Source: Rhynchopus euleeides (Eukaryota > Euglenozoa > Diplonemea > Diplonemida > Diplonemidae). Taken from it: a stretch of 64,000 bases of DNA. The notes under the pieces are model-generated. The model had not been told where the DNA came from. It saw only the letters and a list, made by a program, of their open reading frames with translations, and searched no databases. Of the stretch, positions 58,994-64,000 are shown in pieces; positions within the stretch are counted from its first letter, which is position 1, and every line of letters starts with the position of its first letter. The stretch lies in assembly GCA_963210315.1 (NCBI GenBank), contig OY723278.1, forward strand, positions 1,302,001 through 1,366,000. The letters are read 5' to 3'. A program made the translations under genes and the position numbers.

Positions 58994-61900
58994 ATTGTTC
59001 TCGGTAGGTCACCGACTGTAACCGATTGTTCTCGGCATGTAACCGATTGTAACCGATTGTAACCGATTGTCCTCGTCATGTAACCGATTGTAACCGATCG
59101 TTCTTGGCATGTAACCGATTGTCACCGATTGTCCTCGTCATGTAACCGATTGTAACCGATTGTTCTTGGCATGTAACCGATTGTCACCGATTGTCCTCGT
59201 CATGTAACCGATTGTAACCGATCGTTCTTGGCATGTAACCGATTGTAACCGATTGTCCTCGTCATGTAACCGATTGTAACCGATCGTTCTTGGCCTGTAA
59301 CCGATTGTAACCGATTGTTCTTGGCATGTAACCGATTGTCACCGATTGTCCTCGTCATGTAACCGATTGTAACCGATCGTTCTTGGCATGTAACCGATTG
59401 TAACCGATTGTCCTCGTCATGTAACCGATCGTTCTTGGCATGTAACCGATTGTAACTGATTGTTCTCGGCATGTAACCGATTGTAACCGATTGTTCTTGG
59501 CCTGTAACCGATTGTAACCGATTGTTCTTGGCATGTAACCGATTGTCACCGATTGTCCTCGTCATGTAACCGATTGTAACCGATCGTTCTTGGCATGTAA
59601 CCGATTGTAACTGATTGTTCTCGGCATGTAACCGATTGTAACCGATTGTTCTTGGCCTGTAACCGATTGTAACCGATTGTTCTTGGCATGTAACCGATTG
59701 TCACCGATTGTCCTCGTCATGTAACCGATTGTAACCGATCGTTCTTGGCATGTAACCGATTGTAACCGATTGTCCTCGTCATGTAACCGATTGTAACCGA
59801 TCGTTCTTGGCCTGTAACCGATTGTAACCGATTGTTCTTGGCATGTAACCGATTGTCACCGATTGTCCTCGTCATGTAACCGATTGTAACCGATCGTTCT
59901 TGGCATGTAACCGATTGTAACCGATTGTCCTCGTCATGTAACCGATCGTTCTTGGCATGTAACCGATTGTAACTGATTGTTCTCGGCATGTAACCGATTG
60001 TAACCGATTATTCTTGGCCTGTAACCGATTGTAACCGATTGTTCTTGGCATGTAACCGATTGTCACCGATTGTCCTCGTCATGTAACCGATTGTAACCGA
60101 TCGTTCTTGGCATGTAACCGATTGTAACTGATTGTTCTCGGCATGTAACCGATTGTAACCGATTGTTCTTGGCCTGTAACCGATTGTAACCGATTGTTCT
60201 TGGCATGTAACCGATTGTCACCGATTGTCCTCGTCATGTAACCGATTGTAACCGATCGTTCTTGGCATGTAACCGATTGTAACCGATTGTCCTCGTCATG
60301 TAACCGATCGTTCTTGGCATGTAACCGATTGTAACTGATTGTTCTCGGCATGTAACCGATTGTAACCGATTGTTCTTGGCCTGTAACCGATTGTAACCGA
60401 TTGTTCTTGGCATGTAACCGATTGTCACCGATTGTCCTCGTCATGTAACCGATTGTAACCGATCGTTCTTGGCATGTAACCGATTGTAACTGATTGTTCT
60501 CGGCATGTAACCGATTGTAACCGATTGTTCTTGGCCTGTAACCGATTGTTCTCGGCATGTAACCGATTGTAACCGATTGCCCTCCTCATGTAACCGATTG
60601 TAACCGATCGTTCTTGGCATGTAACCGATTGTAACCGATTGTTCTCGGCATGTAACCGATTGTAACCGATTGTCCTCGTCATGTAACCGATTGTAACCGA
60701 TCGTTCTTGGCATGTAACCGATTGTAACTGATTGTTCTCGGCATGTAACCGATTGTAACCGATTGTTCTCGGCATGTCACCGATTGTAACCGATTGTCCT
60801 CGTCATGTAACCGATTGTAACCGATCGTTCTTGGCATGTAACCGATTGTAACCGATTGTTCTCGGCATGTAACCGATTGTAACCGATCGTTCTTGGCATG
60901 TAACCGATTGTAACCGATCGTTCTTGGCATGTAACCGATTGTAACCGATTGTTCTCGTCATGTAACCGATTGTAACTGATTGTTCTTGGCATGTAACCGA
61001 TTGTAACTGATTGTTCTTGGCATGTAACCGATTGTAACCGATCGTTCTTGGCATGTAACCGATTGTAACCGATTGTTCTCGTCATGTAACCGATTGTAAC
61101 TGATTGTTCTTGGCATGTAACCGATTGTAACCGATCGTTCTTGGCATGTAACCGATTGTAACCGATTGTTCTTGGCCTGTAACCGATTGTTCTCGGCATG
61201 TAACCGATTGTAACCGATTGTCCTCGTCATGTAACCGATTGTAACCGATCGTTCTTGGCATGTAACCGATTGTAACCGATTGTTCTTGGCCTGTAACCGA
61301 TTGTTCTCGGCATGTAACCGATTGTAACCGATTGTTCTTGGCCTGTAACCGATTGTAACCGATTGTTCTCGGCATGTAACCGATTGTAACCGATTGTCCT
61401 CGTCATGTAACCGATTGTAACCGATCGTTCTTGGCATGTAACCGATTGTAACTGATTGTTCTCGGCATGTAACCGATTGTAACCGATTGTTCTTGGCCTG
61501 TAACCGATTGTAACCGATTGTTCTTGGCATGTAACCGATTGTCACCGATTGTCCTCGTCATGTAACCGATTGTAACCGATCGTTCTTGGCATGTAACCGA
61601 TTGTAACTGATTGTTCTCGGCATGTAACCGATTGTAACCGATTGTTCTTGGCCTGTAACCGATTGTTCTCGGCATGTAACCGATTGTAACCGATTGCCCT
61701 CCTCATGTAACCGATTGTAACCGATCGTTCTTGGCATGTAACCGATTGTAACCGATTGTTCTCGGCATGTAACCGATTGTAACCGATTGTCCTCGTCATG
61801 TAACCGATTGTAACCGATCGTTCTTGGCATGTAACCGATTGTAACTGATTGTTCTCGGCATGTAACCGATTGTAACCGATTGTTCTCGGCATGTCACCGA

Positions 61901-63771
61901 TTGTAACCGATTGTCCTCGTCATGTAACCGATTGTAACCGATCGTTCTTGGCATGTAACCGATTGTAACCGATTGTTCTCGGCATGTAACCGATTGTAAC
62001 CGATCGTTCTTGGCATGTAACCGATTGTAACCGATTGTTCTCGTCATGTAACCGATTGTAACTGATTGTTCTTGGCATGTAACCGATTGTAACCGATCGT
62101 TCTTGGCATGTAACCGATTGTAACCGATTGTTCTTGGCCTGTAACCGATTGTTCTCGGCATGTAACCGATTGTAACCGATTGTCCTCGTCATGTAACCGA
62201 TTGTAACCGATCGTTCTTGGCATGTAACCGATTGTAACCGATTGTTCTTGGCCTGTAACCGATTGTTCTCGGCATGTAACCGATTGTAACCGATTGTTCT
62301 TGGCCTGTAACCGATTGTAACCGATTGTTCTCGGCATGTAACCGATTGTAACCGATTGTCCTCGTCATGTAACCGATTGTAACCGATCGTTCTTGGCATG
62401 TAACCGATTGTAACTGATTGTTCTCGGCATGTAACCGATTGTAACCGATTGTTCTTGGCCTGTAACCGATTGTAACCGATTGTTCTTGGCATGTAACCGA
62501 TTGTCACCGATTGTCCTCGTCATGTAACCGATTGTAACCGATCGTTCTTGGCATGTAACCGATTGTAACTGATTGTTCTCGGCATGTAACCGATTGTAAC
62601 CGATTGTTCTTGGCCTGTAACCGATTGTTCTCGGCATGTAACCGATTGTAACCGATTGCCCTCCTCATGTAACCGATTGTAACCGATCGTTCTTGGCATG
62701 TAACCGATTGTAACCGATTGTTCTCGGCATGTAACCGATTGTAACCGATTGTCCTCGTCATGTAACCGATTGTAACCGATCGTTCTTGGCATGTAACCGA
62801 TTGTAACTGATTGTTCTCGGCATGTAACCGATTGTAACCGATTGTTCTCGGCATGTCACCGATTGTAACCGATTGTCCTCGTCATGTAACCGATTGTAAC
62901 CGATCGTTCTTGGCATGTCACCGATTGTAACCGATTGTTCTCGGCATGTAACCGATTGTAACCGATCGTTCTTGGCATGTAACCGATTGTAACCGATCGT
63001 TCTTGGCATGTAACCGATTGTAACCGATTGTTCTCGTCATGTAACCGATTGTAACTGATTGTTCTTGGCATGTAACCGATTGTAACTGATTGTTCTTGGC
63101 ATGTAACCGATTGTAACCGATCGTTCTTGGCATGTAACCGATTGTAACCGATTGTTCTCGTCATGTAACCGATTGTAACTGATTGTTCTTGGCATGTAAC
63201 CGATTGTAACCGATCGTTCTTGGCATGTAACCGATTGTAACCGATTGTTCTTGGCCTGTAACCGATTGTTCTCGGCATGTAACCGATTGTAACCGATTGT
63301 TCTTGGCCTGTAACCGATTGTAACCGATTGTTCTCGGCATGTAACCGATTGTAACCGATTGTTCTCGGCATGTAACCGATTGTAACCGATCGTTCTTGGC
63401 ATGTAACCGATTGTAACCGATTGTTCTCGGCATGTAACCGATTGTCACCGATTGTTCTCGTCATGTAACCGATTGTAACCGATCGTTCTTGGCATGTAAC
63501 CGATTGTAACCGATTGTTCTCGGCATGTAACCGATTGTAACCGATTGTTCTCGTCATGTAACCGATTGTAACCGATCGTTCTTGGCATGTAACCGATTGT
63601 AACTGATTGTTCTTGGCATGTAACCGATTGTAACCGATTGCCCTCGTCATGTAACCGATTGTAACCGATTGTAACCGATTGTTCTTGGCATGTAACCGAT
63701 TGTAACCGATCGTTCTTGGCATGTAACCGATTGTAACCGATTGTTCTTGGCATGTAACCGATTGTAACCGA
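58994..63771. repeat. 31-bp tandem array 3, about 154 units
   Basis: It is almost twice as long as arrays 1 and 2. Blocks of roughly 960-1120 bp recur inside it (for example, the rare CCCTCCTCATG unit at about 60588, 61688 and 62660), which points to recent duplication of higher-order blocks. Its right end matches the right ends of arrays 1 and 2. Confidence 0.97.
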
Positions 63772-63941
63772 AACAGAACGGTGTCTCCCCTTGCCCCCTC
63801 CACTCTCGGTCACTCTGCGTGCCTCCCAGATGTTGTGTGCGGACCCCTCAGCAGACTGCTTAACTTTAACTTTGCTGCACCTACGTTGCTCACACAGCAC
63901 TAACCCACTGCAGGCACTGGCACGTTCCACAGCTTCTGATA

Positions 63942-64000
63942 ATGTCCGGCTTGGTTACCTTCGCGGAAGCGTGCAAGCTGCAGGGTATCCCAGACGAGAC
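63942..64000 (+). CDS. DDE transposase-like protein, third copy, cut by window edge
   Basis: The leader from 63772 and the first 19 codons match the genes at 25887 and 43808, which shows that a third macro-unit begins here. Confidence 0.5.
   Translation, partial: MSGLVTFAEACKLQGIPDE

Noticed and set aside
23081..63771. 31-bp direct repeats resembling a CRISPR array
   Set aside because: The repeats are contiguous with no unique spacers, variants are mixed, and no cas-like gene is present in a clearly eukaryotic context.
42789..63930. Minus-strand open frames of 200-335 codons across the 31-bp arrays
   Set aside because: The unit lacks stops in all three minus frames, so length is uninformative; they have a strict 31-residue period and run into the antisense of another gene's leader.

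Overview
The window is eukaryotic nuclear DNA made almost entirely of transposable elements and tandem repeats. The sequence supports this directly: a complete DIRS-type tyrosine-recombinase retrotransposon, a hAT transposase, OTU-protease ORFs of the kind carried by mobile elements, several elements with terminal inverted repeats and target duplications, minisatellites, and no bacterial operon structure. The GC-rich coding with many C and G homopolymers would fit a microalga or another unicellular eukaryote, but I cannot name the organism. No tRNA, rRNA or CRISPR array was seen.

Layout. 1-4 kb: a possible partial ORF, palindromic blocks, an OTU/zinc-finger ORF and a 31-bp minisatellite. 4.0-10 kb: an unidentified gene broken by two transposons. 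One is a full DIRS copy followed directly by an internally deleted mini-DIRS. The other is a 628-bp hAT-type element with an 8-bp target duplication. 10-15.8 kb: largely non-coding mosaic repeats and one chimeric ORF. 15.8-21.75 kb: a 5.9-kb terminal-inverted-repeat element, most of which is 13 tandem 376-bp units; its empty site is present elsewhere in the window. 21.75-23.08 kb: an inverted repeat copy, poly-G tracts and a gene fragment.

From 23.08 kb to the end the window is a macro-tandem array. A unit of about 15.4 kb occurs at 25717-41072 and 43638-58993, and a third copy starts after 63771. The units are separated by arrays of a 31-bp repeat (23081-25716, 41073-43637, 58994-63771). The two complete units are exactly 17921 bp out of register, with no indel and no difference that I found. 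Each holds, in order: a transposase-like gene cut off by a hAT-type end, CCGTCCAC-word modules, a palindromic AGCTAGCT satellite, a short ORF, an OTU-protease gene with two zinc-finger-like clusters, a convergent hAT transposase, a 109-bp miniature element, and an intact DIRS element.

How it works together. The DIRS element carries gag, tyrosine recombinase and RT/RNase H. Its filled and empty sites show integration without target duplication, and the full/mini junction has the sequence expected at a circle junction. The hAT transposase could in principle act on the non-autonomous hAT-like ends seen here, but no termini link them. Nested insertions can be ordered from empty-site comparisons. 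The most striking features are the macro-tandem itself, the multi-ended 376-bp-repeat element, and two unrelated OTU-domain ORFs in element context.
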